Shown here: positions 6,819 to 6,819 of the stretch, one piece after another
How the letters are laid out: each line of letters starts with the position of its first letter
How positions within the stretch are numbered: the stretch's first letter is position 1
Assembly (NCBI GenBank): GCA_018665385.1
Contig: JABJDN010000009.1
Coordinates: 1-6,819, forward strand
DNA length: 6,819 nucleotides
Reading direction: 5' to 3'
Origin: Phycisphaerae bacterium
GTDB taxonomy: Bacteria; Planctomycetota; Phycisphaerae; Phycisphaerales; SM1A02
Notes under the pieces: model-generated
What the model saw: the letters and a program-made list of their open reading frames with translations, nothing else
What the model was told of the DNA's origin: nothing
Databases searched by the model: none
Translations under genes and position numbers: made by a program

Positions 6819-6819
6819 C

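Noticed and set aside
6692..6819. Promoter or terminator region after mutS
   Set aside because: The stretch is better explained as coding sequence of the opposite-strand gene, and I found no hairpin with a T-run in it.

Overview
The window holds the 3' part of one very large secreted or surface-type protein gene, a complete mutS gene on the same strand 14 bases later, and the 3' end of a third gene that enters from the right on the opposite strand and overlaps the end of mutS. There are no RNA genes, mobile elements, CRISPR arrays or long intergenic stretches. Coding is almost continuous and base composition is roughly balanced by eye (not counted).

Organism: the first gene points to a planctomycete-type bacterium, most likely class Phycisphaerae. 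Three things support this. It has a 'YVDADNASGDGTSWENAY' type entry into a right-handed beta-helix, and a choice-of-anchor-Q-like end of that helix. It also has a C-terminal tandem dockerin-like module ending 'IGAWGACP'. This combination is typical of large exported planctomycete proteins. The assignment is inference from family resemblance, without a database search.

Layout: (1) bases 3-4055 (+) encode 1350 residues of a multidomain exported protein. In order these are the tail of a beta-solenoid passenger unit, a beta-helix with FxxN repeats, a choice-of-anchor-Q-like region, a second passenger unit resembling the first, seven FG-GAP/VCBS calcium loops, and a dockerin-like pair. The true start and any signal peptide lie outside the window. 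(2) Bases 4070-6691 (+) encode an intact MutS1 mismatch-repair ATPase with all key residues visible. (3) Bases 6651-6818 (-) are the last 55 codons of an unrecognised gene that converges on mutS and overlaps it by 41 bases.

The surface-protein gene and mutS have no obvious functional link. Their close spacing allows read-through transcription but does not show a shared role. I see no new defence, mobile or metabolic system here. The observations most worth a second look are the composite architecture and internal duplication of the large protein, the two consecutive start-stop codon pairs just before mutS, and the antisense gene overlap at the mutS 3' end.
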